Source: Cordylochernes scorpioides
Taxonomy: Eukaryota; Arthropoda; Arachnida; Pseudoscorpiones; Chernetidae
Reading direction: 5' to 3'
NCBI GenBank assembly: GCA_030710605.1
Contig: CP092877.1
Location: 37,186,990-37,250,989, forward strand
DNA length: 64,000 bases
The notes under the pieces were generated by a model. That model ran no database searches, was not told the origin of the DNA, and was given only the letters and a program-made list of their open reading frames with translations. The translations under genes were made by a program, and so were the position numbers. The first letter of the stretch is position 1, and each line of letters starts with the position of its first letter. This document shows, in pieces, positions 11,244 to 21,810 of this stretch.

Positions 11244-11880
11244 TAAATTGGATTTGGCCATTATAAAAACGACATTTACCATGAAACGAATGATAGCTGG
11301 AAAAGAAAATGAGGATATGTCATGATGGACATATATATATATGTTGTAATGTAGTGTTGTTATCCTGTTGGATGAATGAAGTATGACATGTTGGTTGCAG
11401 TCGTGGTGGCCACAATGTTTAGAGTGGGTTCAGGCGTGATTGGGATTTCACAAAAGGACGAGGCATGTTGGATGTCACCATAGAGATGGCGAGAGACCAA
11501 GTGAAGGGCGACGCCAGTCAAGGCAGGTCTGTGTAGGGGGGTCTGTCAATCATCGTGTTTCAAAGCGGACCGATCTGTTTGAGCAAGAAGGGGCACGCCT
11601 GGTACCACGACATGTTTTTCGGACCTTTTTACTATTCTGGCGCCTGCTGTCACTAAATCGAATTTTATTTTTGTCGTTTTGGTAATTACTATACCAGTAA
11701 TATACTGGTAATAACTATATAACACGTGTGGATATAAGTATATATTGGAATATGTTACAACATATATATATATATATATATATGACGCATGGTAATGTGT
11801 AAAGAGAGATTTATGTTTATTCTCTAACTATCTCCTAACTCATGTTTTACTATCCAAACTTGTGCTTCTACTGGATGGTT
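11244..11880. other. Non-coding with a GC-richer patch
   Basis: Positions 11395-11650 are GC-richer than their surroundings and nearly identical in copy 2 (55370-55625), with small indels that break any shared reading frame. A TA microsatellite follows at 11763-11782. Confidence 0.4.
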
Positions 11881-11884
11881 AGAC

Positions 11885-12400
11885 TAGTGCTATACATCGC
11901 TATGCCATTGCAGCCAGAATTGTCTGAATTGTTATAGAAGCTGATCTAGAGAAGGCCAAGAGGTCTCAGGAGACGATGCATCTATATCATGTAGAATTGG
12001 TCGCTCACGGGAGGTTTTGATGAAATACGTTAACTGATCCTTCTAGAACTGCGGCTCGCGAGCCACATGCGGCTCATTGGGTGTGAAGCTGCGGCTCTTT
12101 ATATAGTTCCATACGCAAATATTATATATGCGAGTACTAATTATTGTTGGTAAGGAAAAAATTGTGGCTTTTTAGAAACTTTGAAATTTTGTAAATTGTA
12201 ATTTCGACTCAAAAGATTGCCGACCCCTGGTCTAGTGCTATACATCGGTATGCCATTGCAGCCAGGTTGGTCTGAATTGTTATAGAAGCTGATATAGAGA
12301 GGGCCAAGAGGTCTCAAGAGACGATGCATCTATATCATGTAGAATTAGTCGCTCACGAGAGGTTTTTGATGTAAAACGTTAACTGAGTCTTGTAGATGAT
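11885..12400. repeat. Tandem repeat of ~345-bp unit, two units
   Basis: Unit one (from about 11893) and unit two (from about 12237) both start CTATACATCG(C/G)TATGCCATTG and run through GGTCTCA(G/A)GAGACGATGCAT to GTTAACTGA. A hAT-like element sits in unit one. Copy 2 has three starts (55850, 56105, 56452). Confidence 0.7.
12047..12230. mobile_element. hAT-like miniature element
   Basis: Matches the elements at 29566-29765 and 32224-32429. The right end GATTGCCGACCCCTGG is intact, while the left end starts at AACTGCGGCTCGCGAG and lacks the usual CAGGGGTCGGC start. TCTAG occurs on both sides. Copy 2: 56259-56442. Confidence 0.6.
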
Positions 12401-12445
12401 TCTGTATATATATATATGAAAATTTTGCCGGGAGGAAATTGGTCT

Positions 12446-12852
12446 AAAGAGACAAGGGTCGCCTCTCTTGTCAAAATAGACGTCTAAAACCAGACGCCAT
12501 CTATTGACCGTCGCCGCAACTAGCGGCCTCGGGTCGGTGACAAAGCCACAACACCAGCTTTCAAACTGAAAAGCCATAGATATGGCCCAGCCACTTTGCC
12601 GGCTAAACACCTCTTTAGCAGATTGTCAAGATATCATTAGATCCCGTGTGGATCTCATGGAATAAAGTCCACCCTAGACTGACGAGGGCCATTAGCCCGA
12701 AACCATGGTCTCTAGGTGGACGCTTTTCAGTTTGCCAAAGCTGATGTTGTGGCTTTGTCACCGACCCGAGACCACTAGTTGCAGCGACGGTCAATAGATG
12801 GCGTTTGGTTTTAGACGTCTATTTTGACGGGAGAGGCGACCCTTGTCTCTTT
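12446..12852. mobile_element. Fold-back transposon next to SRF exon
   Basis: Arms of about 130 bp: AAAGAGACAAGGGTCGCC at the left pairs with GGCGACCCTTGTCTCTTT at the right, and the pairing continues inward through GACGTCTA, GGTCGGTGACAAAGCCACAA and CTTTTCAG. TA repeats flank both ends. The right end is 41 bases before the SRF exon, so it occupies the end of the upstream intron. Copy 2: 56665-57071. Confidence 0.75.
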
Positions 12853-12893
12853 ATATATATAGATGTGGTAGATACAATGCAAACACTGTGCAG

Positions 12894-13157
12894 GCCTACG
12901 AGCTATCGACGCTGACGGGTACCGAGGTGATGCTGGTAGTGGCCAGTGAGACGGGCCATGTCTATACCTTCGCCACCCGAAAGCTGCAGCCCATGATCAC
13001 CAGCGATACAGGGAAGTCACTCATCCAGAAGTGCCTCAACTCCCCCGAGTGTCCCAGCCCCCCGGGCTGCGACCAGCGGATGTCCGCCACGGGCTTCGAG
13101 GAGACAGATCTCTCCTTCAACTCGGTGTCCCCTCCATCCGAGCCCGACTATCAGAAG
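12894..13157 (+). CDS. Serum response factor, internal exon (copy 1)
   Basis: SRF is a nuclear MADS-box factor that binds CArG boxes as a dimer and works with MRTF or ternary-complex partners. This 264-base exon encodes 88 residues in phase 0, from AYELSTLTGTEVMLVVASE through GHVYTFATRKLQPMITSD to DQRMSATGFEETDLSF. These are the second half of the MADS core (end of helix I and the beta strands) and the dimer/partner-binding extension after it. The acceptor is CACTGTGCAG before GCC and the donor is AAG/GTAGGC. The linker between LNSPE and DQRM is Cys/Pro-rich and differs from vertebrates, as does E for Q after TLTGT. The exon with the basic N-terminal half of the MADS box is not in the window. 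Identity with SRF is certain at the domain level; gene integrity is not shown. Confidence 0.93.
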
Positions 13158-13239
13158 GTAGGCCCTTTCGTCACTTCATTCCAGTGAATAAATACAAACT
13201 TCTAATAGCAATGATAATAATAAAAACGGCTTCCGAGGA

Positions 13240-13312
13240 TAAATTTCTTCATTTATACATTCTCTCAAGCTTTCAGGTATTCTAAACCTCTTTACAGGAG
13301 TATATGACAAAA
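13240..13312 (-). repeat. Penelope-type terminus, diverged
   Basis: TCTCAAGCTTTCAGGTATTC, then ACCTCTTTACAGGAGTATATGAC on the + strand, is an antisense copy closest to the terminus at 18215-18300. It lies in the intron just downstream of the SRF exon. Copy 2: about 57455-57527. Confidence 0.5.
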
Positions 13313-13625
13313 TGAATCTTAAACTATTAGAGAATGTACAAATAAAGCAACAATTTTATCTTTGGAGGCCGTCTTTTATTGTTTACATTTCAGAGGTTTC
13401 TATCTTTCGAAACTTCTAATAGGACAGCCGCAGTAAGAAATTCTGTGTATCTAAAACCAAGAAGGTAGTACTAGACACAAGCGTCGTTAATAAAAGGAAT
13501 ACAAAGTACAGATATACAAACAAAGTACAATGCAAACATTGTGGATAGAAGAATAGAAAGGTTATACATTTAAAAACACGAAGTAATAAAGGGCAAACAT
13601 TAATCGGTATTATACTACAAAGGCT

Positions 13626-13912
13626 TGCCCTGTAGGGTGAAGTACGGTGTCTTGAGCCCCGAGCCACTACGTTAACTGTGAACAGGGAATTCTGAAATGT
13701 GGCTGACTAACGGGGCAGTGGAACTCCCCTCCTTTCCATGGAGAATGGACAAGACACCACCAATATCAACACCTGTACTGCCCTTTAGGGCGAAGTACGG
13801 TGTCGTGAGCCCCGAGCCGCTATGGTAATCGTGAAGGCCTACAAGGAACTCTGAAATGTGGCTGACTAACAGGGCAATGGCATCTCCCATTCCACGGTGG
13901 ACAAGACACCAC
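13626..13912. repeat. Direct repeat, two ~135-bp units
   Basis: Both units read GCCCT(G/T)TAGGG(T/C)GAAGTACGG, GAGCCCCGAGCC, TCTGAAATGTGGCTGACTAAC and GGACAAGACACCACC. In copy 2 a LINE has inserted between the units (57994-59476). The empty target CACCTGT is at 13770-13776 here. Confidence 0.8.
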
Positions 13913-14825
13913 CACCACTACACAGGCTATACATATATAAATAATAAGCTAGTACAGATCAAAGATTTATCGATAAAGAATACAAAGGCTGTACAAACAA
14001 GTAGGTTATACAGATAAAATTTGTTATTGTACGAGACAAACCTTGTCGGTATAGGAATACGAAATATAGTCCTTCCGAAAACATGGAGGGAAGAGGATAC
14101 TAAGATTCCAGAACGAAGTGGTATGATGAATACATCATCAAGATGAGTAAACATAAGGATAGACTCTTCAAAGGTTACTGTTATATCCTCGTCGCCAATG
14201 TTATATCCTCGATGCCATGTAGGATTAAGGAAAGGCAAGCAGGTGACACAAGAAAATAGTTCTTTATTTGGTCTCGCTTATATACACGCGATGATGATAA
14301 ATAAATAAATAACAAGTCAATGACAACAATACTCTGTTGTCAATATACAATAGTTATCTTCTTGTCCTAAAGATGGTCGTTACACATACTCTTAGTCCAT
14401 TCTGAGGTCCATATAGACTCATTCCATTCCTCATCTTTGGAGGAGATCCACCTTTTTATTCTCATTACAACAACACATGTTCATTTAATTGGCGGTTCAT
14501 CCTTTTTGAATTCCATTCCAAAACTGCTCCTGATCCTATCTTCCATTCCTGTTCTTTCGATTGTCTATTCTTTTTATCTACTTCCCAACATAGTTCTACC
14601 TCCCCCCGTGTTTCCTTGTTCTTAGAGAATTATTCATTTTTATTTTCATCCCAACAATTAAGGAGTCTATTTGTTTTCATCTTTTTTTGTTAACATAGAC
14701 TTCTTTGTTAACCTAACACTGTTCTACCTCTCGTTATCTTCTTGTTTATTGAAGTTCAACTCAACAATGGTTATTATTTATTGATACCCTTCACAAGTTC
14801 TTCACTTTTATAATTCAATACGAGG
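13913..14825. other. Non-coding, nothing recognised
   Basis: AT-rich intronic or intergenic DNA. A C run of six at 14602-14607 is expanded to twenty in copy 2. Confidence 0.5.
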
Positions 14826-15146
14826 GAGTCGGTGGAAGGATAGTCTAAACTGTTGGTTTTCGACCGATACGACTCGGGTTTGATTCCCGCATTGGACACT
14901 TTTTTTTCTGATAAAAAAATGTTCCGATGGCCCACAATTCTTGCAAAAGTCCAATCCCACCAGCGAGTGCAAGTAACCAAACGGGGTTCTGTCACATTTT
15001 TAAGTGCAAAGTCGAACTGCTTTTCACGTGTGTAGACATGTGGTGCACTTACAGTAAAATCAGTCGCCTACTTCTACCCACCATGCTTATCATGGCCTGT
15101 ATCATGTGTACTAGGGATAAGCAAAATAATAATAATAATAATAATT
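14826..15146 (+). mobile_element. tRNA-derived SINE, well preserved
   Basis: tRNA-like head from GAGTCGGTGGAAGGATAG to a near-perfect B box (GGGTTTGATTCCC here, GGGTTCGATTCCC in copy 2). A body of about 200 bases holds CACGTGTGTAGACATGTGG, and an (AAT)n tail ends the element. The head supplies the internal pol III promoter expected of this class. Copy 2: 60547-60862. Confidence 0.8.
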
Positions 15147-15360
15147 CAATACGCATTATTATAGTTCCTTACTTTTTCAAAATTTCAAATCAATTTGCTT
15201 CTACTTTGTGATATTCCAGGCATTTAATAGATTTCTTAACGCGCCAGGAAGTTTCATGAATAAAAGATATTGATAATAAGAATTATATGTTGTACTCCAA
15301 GGAAGTTTGCATCACACACACACACATGGTCGTTAATCAGGACATCAAAGAATCTAAACA

Positions 15361-15426
15361 GAAGTAGTGGTTAGTATTCCCCGCATGTCCCGCGGGCGAC
15401 CGGGGTTCGATTCCCCACCGGAAAGC
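15361..15426 (+). pseudogene. tRNA-Asp-like relic
   Basis: TAGTGGTTAGTATTCCCCGC, then ATGTCCC, then GCGGGCGACCGGGGTTCGAT and TCCCC match the D, anticodon (GTC) and T arms of tRNA-Asp. The 5' acceptor strand does not pair with the 3' side, so this is a relic or a SINE head. A T-rich stretch follows. Copy 2 (61084-61147) has one C fewer in the anticodon stem region. Confidence 0.55.
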
Positions 15427-15429
15427 TCT

Positions 15430-15727
15430 TTTTCAAAGATCGTACACTTTAGTTAGTAGCCCATAATCTCTCTCTCTCTAAACAGAAGGCGGACAAGAGG
15501 AACATGTAAATTGGCCTTAAATCCAGGGCCGACATTTGGTCGCGTGGAGTTGAGTTGTTAATTGGTGGTGGAACAAAAGGCTTGATAAACAAAGGTCCAC
15601 GTGGCGTGCGCACTGCTTGGCCAACTGCCTTCAGAATTCCCTTTCACTCCACACTCAACGAGGATAACAGAAGTTTAAACCAGATTCGATAAAAATAGAA
15701 TCGCCAATTGTTCAACAAAATTTAATA
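15430..15727. other. Non-coding, strongly similar in both copies
   Basis: GC-richer than average, including GTCCACGTGGCGTGCGCACT, and almost unchanged in copy 2 (61150-61450). No reading frame is convincing. It could be a conserved non-coding element. Confidence 0.35.
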
Positions 15728-15887
15728 CACTCATCGACAAAATTTAAGTAGAACATCTTTGCCGGTCGTCTATTATTTTTTTAAGGAGACAAAGAGTTTA
15801 CTGTGTATCAAATATCTTACAGAGTTTTGTCTTAATCCCGATATACATTCTGAAAGTTATAACTTCCTTAAGTTTTGTCCTTGAGTG
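15728..15887. mobile_element. Tc1-like miniature element
   Basis: CACTCATCGACAAAATTTAAG and CTTAAGTTTTGTCCTTGAGTG form terminal inverted repeats flanked by TA. 160 bp, non-coding. Copy 2: 61451-61618, with a longer internal T run. Confidence 0.75.
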
Positions 15888-16379
15888 TAATCTTTAAAAT
15901 GATGTTTTTTGAATTATGAATTTAAATCAAAAACAAATTTTATCATTGTTGTTTTCCAAACTACGCATGGTATAGGTCAAAAACTAAAGGTGTAACCAAT
16001 AAATAAGTGTAAACCCCAAATAAACTATAGATAACTAAGAAAAGTTTCAAACAAAACTGGTAAAACAAATACCGAATTAACTAAAATACAAAATAAACGA
16101 AGTTCATTTTTTTCTGAATCAATAATCAAGAAGAGCGTATAAATAATAACACCAAAAGACAAATAAAAATAATTCCAATAAACGACACACAGAACAAATA
16201 AAATCCAAAGATGAACAAAATATAAACCCATTATAACACACCAAAACCGATAAAATAAGGAATAATAAGAAATAAACAAAGAAGAATAAATAAAGCCAAT
16301 AAGATGCACAAAATAAAACAAAGCAGAACCAGTAAAGCCTTTCACAAACTAAAATAAATACGAAATAAACCTAAAATAA
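15888..16379. other. AT-rich lead-in to minisatellite
   Basis: From about 15960 the sequence is C- and A-rich on the + strand with scattered AATAAA words. It grades into the array that follows. The long minus-strand open frames here result from composition bias, not from a gene. Confidence 0.5.
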
Positions 16380-17085
16380 CCAATAAAACCAGAGATAAAC
16401 CCATTGTTAACGCAATAAACAACCAGAACCAATAAAACCAGAGATAAATATAAAATGACTAATAAAAACCAGAGATAAACATAGAATAAAGATTAAAAAC
16501 TAGAGATAAACCGAGAAGAACCAATAAAATTAGAGATAAACCCATTGTTAACGCAATAAACAACCAGAACCAATAAACCAGATATGAATCAAGAACAACC
16601 AATAAAACCAGAGATAAATATGAAATGACTAATAAAAACCAGAGATAAACATAGAATAAACATTAAAAACTAGAGATTAACCGAGAAGAACCAATAAAAT
16701 TAGAGATAAACCCATTGTTAACGCAATAAACAACCAGAACCAATAAAACTAGATATGAACCAAGAACAACCATAAAACCAGAGATAAATATGAAATGACT
16801 AATAAAAACCAGAGATAAACATAGAATAACCAATAAAAACCAGAGATAAACCGAGAAGAACCAATAAAACCAGAGATGAACCAAGAAGAACTAATTGAAC
16901 CAGAGATGAACCGAGAAGAACCAATAAAAACAGAGATAAATCAATAAAAAAAAACAGAGATAAACATAGAATAACCAATAAAACTAGAGATATGCCAAGA
17001 AGAACAATAAAAACCAGATATAAACCAAGAAGAACCAATACAACCAGAGATAAACCAATTGTTAACGCAATAAACAACCAGAACC
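16380..17085. repeat. Minisatellite with higher-order units
   Basis: Short units built on ACCAATAAAACCAGAGATAA, with AGAAGAACCAA variants, are grouped into larger units marked by CCATTGTTAACGCAATAAAC. That marker appears four times in the block. Copy 2 (62112-62685) is shorter by more than 100 bases and has one marker fewer. Confidence 0.8.
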
Positions 17086-17209
17086 AATGAAACCATCCGA
17101 AACGAACATCGTGAGAAGAGAGCGCCTCGGGGCGAGACCAAACAATTCCATAAATCCCAAGGGAGGTGGAAAATTTTTAAGTTATTAAGCTCATAAAGAA
17201 CGTAGCTAT

Positions 17210-17505
17210 ACCACAAAACAAGCTAATAAACTTGTGTGGCAATCCTTGTGGTGTTGACCCTGCTCATTACATCATACATAGCGGAATGTTTGTCAGCATA
17301 CCATCGTGAACTATGGATATCCCATAGGATTGGTACATCTGTTTATCTTGTAGTACCTATTCCATATATAGAGATACTTCTATAATACCGATACATACTA
17401 GCTTTGTCCGATTCTGTGAAATTTTCCGTATTGTCAACATCTTCATTTTGGTTGAGGTTATCTTGTATTTCCTTCTCTAACTTTTTAATTCACTTCCATA
17501 ATGTT
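17210..17505 (-). pseudogene. Unidentified open stretch with one stop
   Basis: The minus strand reads KKLEKEIQDNLNQNEDVDN, TENFTESDKASMYRYYRS, then a stop, then TDVPILWDIHSSRWYADKHS and MSRVNTTRIATQVY. This is unusually protein-like for the region. The stop is kept in copy 2 (62825-63093), where the first codon is ATG instead of ATT. I recognise no family. It could be a dead transposon ORF or two exons with the stop in an unspliced gap. Confidence 0.3.
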
Positions 17506-17569
17506 CTTCTACGATCCCTATTCAATTAAGTTTTTCTTATATAATTTTCAGTTTTTCCTACAATTTATA

Positions 17570-17732
17570 CAGTATGAGAGGACACTCCCGCTAGAGGACA
17601 TCTCTCTACAGAGCAGTTTTCATTTCAAATTACCATTTTTACAATTTTAGAAACTCTCTGGTAAGAGGACACCTCTCCCTAAAGGACACTTTGGCTCTGC
17701 AATTAAGTATCCTTTACATGGAGGTTCTACTG
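17570..17732. mobile_element. pogo/Tigger-like miniature element
   Basis: Starts CAGTATGAGAGGACACT and ends GGAGGTTCTACTG, flanked by TA. Immediately before the Penelope fragment, so it may have inserted into it. Confidence 0.65.
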
Positions 17733-17743
17733 TATTATATTTT

Positions 17744-18028
17744 TGCACAATATTTATTGGAGAAACAGGCAGGTTAGTTAAGGACAGAATCAATGAACAC
17801 AATAGAAATATAAAAAACAAAGACAATAGATCACTTATTTTTCAACACATTGAAACAACAGGCCATACTTTTAACTTAGCCAAACCAAAAATCTACTACA
17901 CCAACATAAATAATAAACATAAAAGACTAATTCTTGAAGCCATAGTATCCACGAAACACCAGAGCATTAATAGACATATAGATATCCCAGAAGTATACAA
18001 TAGTTTGATACACAACCCTGATACATGA
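17744..18028 (+). pseudogene. Penelope-like GIY-YIG endonuclease fragment
   Basis: An open stretch of 94 codons and a stop encodes TIFIGETGRLVKDRINEHN, TTGHTFNLAKPKIYYTN and LILEAIVSTKHQSINRHIDI. The IGETGR...R..EH pattern is the GIY-YIG nuclease core at the C terminus of Penelope-like reverse transcriptases, which use it to nick target DNA. The reverse transcriptase part and the GIY half of the motif are missing, with a Tigger-like element directly upstream. The tail after the core matches the fragment at 35327-35533 closely, so the two belong to one family. Confidence 0.8.
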
Positions 18029-18214
18029 AACTACATTCCAGATAAGCAATAGTATATTTCTCACTTGTTTTGTATATATAAAATATAAAATTTAACTCAG
18101 GCATAAAATATTCATGTTAATTTAAAAATATTTAAAAAATTTTTGCCCATTTTAAAATATGTAAATAACATACCATATATAAATAATAGCTAAAAACTGT
18201 GATTCATTTCGTCT

Positions 18215-18300
18215 TATACACTCCTGTCGAAGGGTTTAGGATACCCGAAAGCTCGAGATATTATTTGTGAAATAAAGAAACTTATCCTCGGAGTTTTCAT
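18215..18300 (+). repeat. Penelope 3' terminus
   Basis: Lies about 190 bases after the GIY-YIG stop codon. Order: CTCCTGTCGAAGGG, TACCCGAAAGCTCGAGAT, then AATAAAGAAACTTATCCTCGG. The CTGTNGA - hairpin - GAAA layout is shared by all termini of this family in the window. Confidence 0.7.
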
Positions 18301-18355
18301 GTGTTACTGCAACTTATACATCAGAGGATTCTATCTTACGAATTTATTATATTTA

Positions 18356-18886
18356 TTGATATATATATATATATAAAATGAATGTTTGTATGTTTGTCTG
18401 TTTGTTTGTTGGTTTGTATGTCCGGTATACAAATTCGCAGTAGTTCACTAATTCAAACCAAAATTTCCATACATAGGTAAAAAAAATACGGGGAAGACGA
18501 TAGGCTATTCTAAAAAATATATAAATCAATTATTAAAACTATATATTTTTAGTCAGAAAATGATGATGTCGATATTGCTGTATCATGTTTGATTATTAGA
18601 TACATAATTATATCGGGAAAAATTCCAAAAAGCAGAGACCACGAGTGAAACCAGTTCATTATTTTGTACGCAGGAACAAAATTCTAACAGAAAAACATTC
18701 ATTCGAGCAGAAAACAAAAGCCATATCATCTTTCTATAAAAATATCGCTTCTCAGACACAAAGTTTGGAGCGGGACGTTGCACAAAAGTGACATCCACGG
18801 GGTCAATTTATAATTGTAACGAATATTATTTGAATAAAAACATTTAATCGGGTAAAACCCGGGCGTTGCCCGGGTCATTCGGCTAG
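18356..18886 (+). mobile_element. Non-autonomous Helitron
   Basis: The 3' end has the diagnostic hairpin ACCCGGGC-GTT-GCCCGGGT (18857-18875), seven bases, then CTAG and host T at 18887. The probable 5' end lies in the TA run before AAATGAATGTTTGTATG (about 18370). No Rep/helicase coding is present. A second 3' end is at 23112. Confidence 0.7.
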
Positions 18887-18889
18887 TTT

Positions 18890-19457
18890 ATAATAAAAGC
18901 AACACTATTTGTTCAGTACCGTATTTCTACACAACTCAATACCTGTATTTAGGAAATGGAATCATTTAAGCACGAATGTTTCAATATCTTTCTTTAGAAA
19001 CTATCACATAGTTCTAATAGCATTCGAACGTGAAACATATTTTGAACAAATTTGTTTTTACTTTAGTGCCCTCTTATTTTTGACGATTCCTTTCACATCA
19101 GTTTGATCAAGTTACCAAACAGAGCTACATATAAGAAAGGAAAACATTTGAGCAAACAAGTTTCTTTTGAACATAAAACAAACTTCTACTATTCTTACTG
19201 CGTTGAAAAATATATTGAGAGGTCTTGACTCATTATTGGTGAACCCTTTCAGCGGTTTAGCCAATTTAATCTACCAGAGAGAGAGAGAGAGATTTAGATT
19301 GAAACTGATTTATCACAATGTCCATAAAGATTATATAAGGTTAAATACAAAATAAATACAAATATGAATAAACAAAATTATATACTGATAAATATATGAA
19401 TGAATAAATGTAATAATAAAGGAAATAATTGATAAATATACATAATATAAATTAAAA

Positions 19458-19498
<41 letters not shown>

Positions 19499-20285
19499 AC
19501 GACTTACGACACTAGGATTGAGGAGGCTGAGTGGATAATGAAGAGATGGGAGGAGCAGGAGGACATTTCCAGAGAATTCTACGCAGGAATAATGGCAAAA
19601 GATTTTCCGGAAACTAACTACCAACCATTGTACATGCCTCTTTCGATTTAATAAAGACCGTTTTTTCCGTTTATATACGAGTATATATATATATACAAGT
19701 CGTCATTGGTGGTGCCCACCGCGGAAAAGACTCCGCCACCGATGGACTGCGAGAGTTCTTAGAGAGTGAGAGAGAGAGAGACCGCTTCTTAGAGCTCTAA
19801 TACTGTATCAGTCCATTCTGCTTATATAGGCTGCACTGTAAGGACAGTCGTAGTTTGTTTCATGTTCAAAAGAAACTTGCGTGCTTTAATATTTTCCTTT
19901 TCATATATATAAATAGCGCGTTATATTGCCCTATAAGTAAACAGAGCTATATAGGTTACGTTATAATTCAATGTAGTTAACTTTCTTTCTACATGTTCAG
20001 ACATGTGAGGCATTTACATCCCAAGATATCACAATCTTCTACTCAACATGGCTAACAAAGACCGTATTAGAGAATCTTGAACGTAATAAAAAGGATTATT
20101 TGCTCGCTATATGGAAAAAGGGTAGAAACTTATAGGATCATCTTAGTAAGGTTATTCTTTTAAACATGCGTCAAAGAATTTTCATAAGATTTTGATCTTT
20201 CATAGTTTTCTTTCATCTATTCTATATCAACTATCAGATCCAATATGCAAAGAGGGTCTGATTCTTGCTGATAAAGGAAATAGAC
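18890..20285. other. Non-coding with microsatellites
   Basis: Contains GAGAGA runs near 19278 and 19770 and a (TA)n run at 19459-19494. No gene recognised. Confidence 0.5.
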
Positions 20286-20290
20286 TTTTA

Positions 20291-20521
20291 CAATCAGGTT
20301 GGTGGCTGTCGCAGGAAGTTAAGCGACTTAATCCATTCTATTGTGTCAGGTAACAAAGCTTCTGGTGCATTGTAGTCGGGATTTGGATCATCTGAAGGAT
20401 TTTGGGTAAAATCTGATCGAATTTCGATAAAGAGGCAATGTTCATAAGCATTATTCTCAATGCTGCGTTCTAAATACACCTTGAGATCAAACTGCGGTAA
20501 TTTGAAGTTAACAATTCCATA
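20291..20521 (-). CDS. Possible terminal exon, unknown protein
   Basis: Read on the minus strand, a good acceptor (TATATACCTTCAG) is followed by an open frame to a TGA near 20294. It encodes YGIVNFKLPQFDLKVYLERS, NNAYEHCLFIEIRSDFT and PDTIEWIKSLNFLRQPPT. The composition is balanced and protein-like, unlike the AT-driven open frames nearby. I do not recognise the protein, and no poly(A) signal is obvious downstream. It lies in the segment missing from copy 2. It could be a true gene end, a retro-copy or part of an unrecognised element. Confidence 0.35.
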
Positions 20522-20843
20522 TATCTGAAGGTATATAAGATGGCAAAAGAATGATTTTTAGAAAAAAATAACTTTTTCTTTAAATTCTTATTCATGAACG
20601 AAAGTTATATCTGTATTTGTAAAGATATGTGAGTATATGCATCTGAATACATGCATGCGTTATAAAATCTAAATAGAGGCAAAAATATGGAACATCTTTA
20701 ATTTTAATGTCAGACGATAGCTTTATAAGGATTCTTTAATATATATATTTTTTTTCATTTTATTAATCAACCAGGTGCGATATTGAAAAATTTGCGCCTA
20801 TTACAGAGAAAACAAACAAAACGACAAACAATTTAAAATTTGA

Positions 20844-21420
20844 AATTAGATATTTACAAATTTACATGTATTATTCGACAGAGTTCATAAAATTTATATA
20901 GACAAAATGGCAGATATAAGAGAGTTAAATCATTTAGATCAGGGAAAAAAACGATATCTCACTTCTGCAAAATTCGGACAGTCATAGATAAGGTGAAGAG
21001 CAGTTTGTTCAGTTTCTCCGCAGGAACAATTTGTTGTTTCTGATAGTCCTCTTTTATGTAAGTATTTCTGGAATTTTTTGTGTGATGTGACAAATTGGGT
21101 GACTATAAAAATTTGGATGGAACTGTTTAATTCTTTAATATCGAAAGAAGTATATATATTGTGCAGATAATCACATCACACAATCTGATATATGTAGAGT
21201 CGCTCTGAAGAACAGGTATCTACTGTAAAAGCAAAATTACGGATGTTTAAAGTTTGTATATAAAGTATGTGAAACATTCCAGAGAAGGTGGTAAATCAAA
21301 AAGTTCTATAATAACTTTTACACTGAAAAAAAGTTTATTTCAAGGACAGGAATTTAAGATCTGAGCAAAACTAGACGATCCCATCGATTTCGACTTGAAA
21401 GCTTTACAGTACTCTTAATA
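20844..21420 (-). mobile_element. LINE 3' fragment, I/R1-like
   Basis: The minus strand encodes QIFIVTQFVTSHKKFQKYLH, then the zinc knuckle CSCGETEQTALHLIYDC (C-x-C-x8-H-x4-C), the C-terminal hallmark of I/R1-type non-LTR retrotransposons. Frames are broken. It ends at the Penelope fold-back. The second copy at 63105-63712 resumes the block alignment. Confidence 0.7.
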
Positions 21421-21440
21421 ATTAATCAAATAAATGATGA

Positions 21441-21640
21441 AGATTTCTGGAGATGAGTTTCTTTATCTTTATTAAATGTAATCTCGAGATTTCGGGTCTC
21501 TGCCCTTCTACAGGAGTACAGAGACGGAGTACATTAACGGCGTTTATATGCTTCCCTGTACTCCCGTAGAAGAGCAGAGATGCCCGAAAGCTCGAGATTA
21601 CGTTTAATAAAGATAAAAGAAACTCATCTCCAGAAACCTC
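21441..21640. repeat. Fold-back made of two Penelope-type termini
   Basis: GATTTCTGGAGATGAGTTTC and GAAACTCATCTCCAGAAACC pair over arms of about 85 bases, each with the CTTCTACAGGAG / CTCCCGTAGAAG motif. The core contains TTAACGGCGTTTATA. Copy 2: 63721-63920. Confidence 0.7.
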
Positions 21641-21696
21641 TGGCATTTATTTGACAGTACTCGTTGCGAAAGAATAAAATAATAATTTATATTTTT

Positions 21697-21810
21697 GAAA
21701 ATGCGTACCTGGATCTGTGAAAGAAAAAATCTAAATATTTCGAGGGATTGATGAGAAATTGTCGATAAGGAAGAGATTGATTGTTTTTCACAGATCTAGG
21801 TACGCATTTT
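21697..21810. mobile_element. Miniature inverted-repeat element
   Basis: AAAATGCGTACCTGGATCTG pairs with CAGATCTAGGTACGCATTTT over a short AT-rich centre. Copy 2 begins at about 63980 and runs off the window end. Confidence 0.65.

Larger units (their letters stand above)
1..17511. repeat. Duplicated block, copy 1
   Basis: This block reappears in the same orientation at 43199-63102 with the same order of features. In the first 310 bases I count about five substitutions between copies. Position 1 matches 43199, so the left edge of the duplication lies outside the window. The block holds one SRF exon and many mobile elements. Confidence 0.95.
17512..20843. other. Segment present only in copy 1
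   Basis: Copy 2 passes from the equivalent of 17505 directly to the equivalent of about 20844, at 63100-63110. The missing segment contains a Tigger-like element, a Penelope fragment, a Helitron and a possible minus-strand exon. AAATTAGATATTT repeats are near the copy 2 junction. Confidence 0.8.

Noticed and set aside
16025-17216. Long hydrophobic minus-strand open frames (also at 61812-62819)
   Set aside because: They arise from the stop-poor minisatellite and its AT-biased flank, shift frame between units and look like no protein family.
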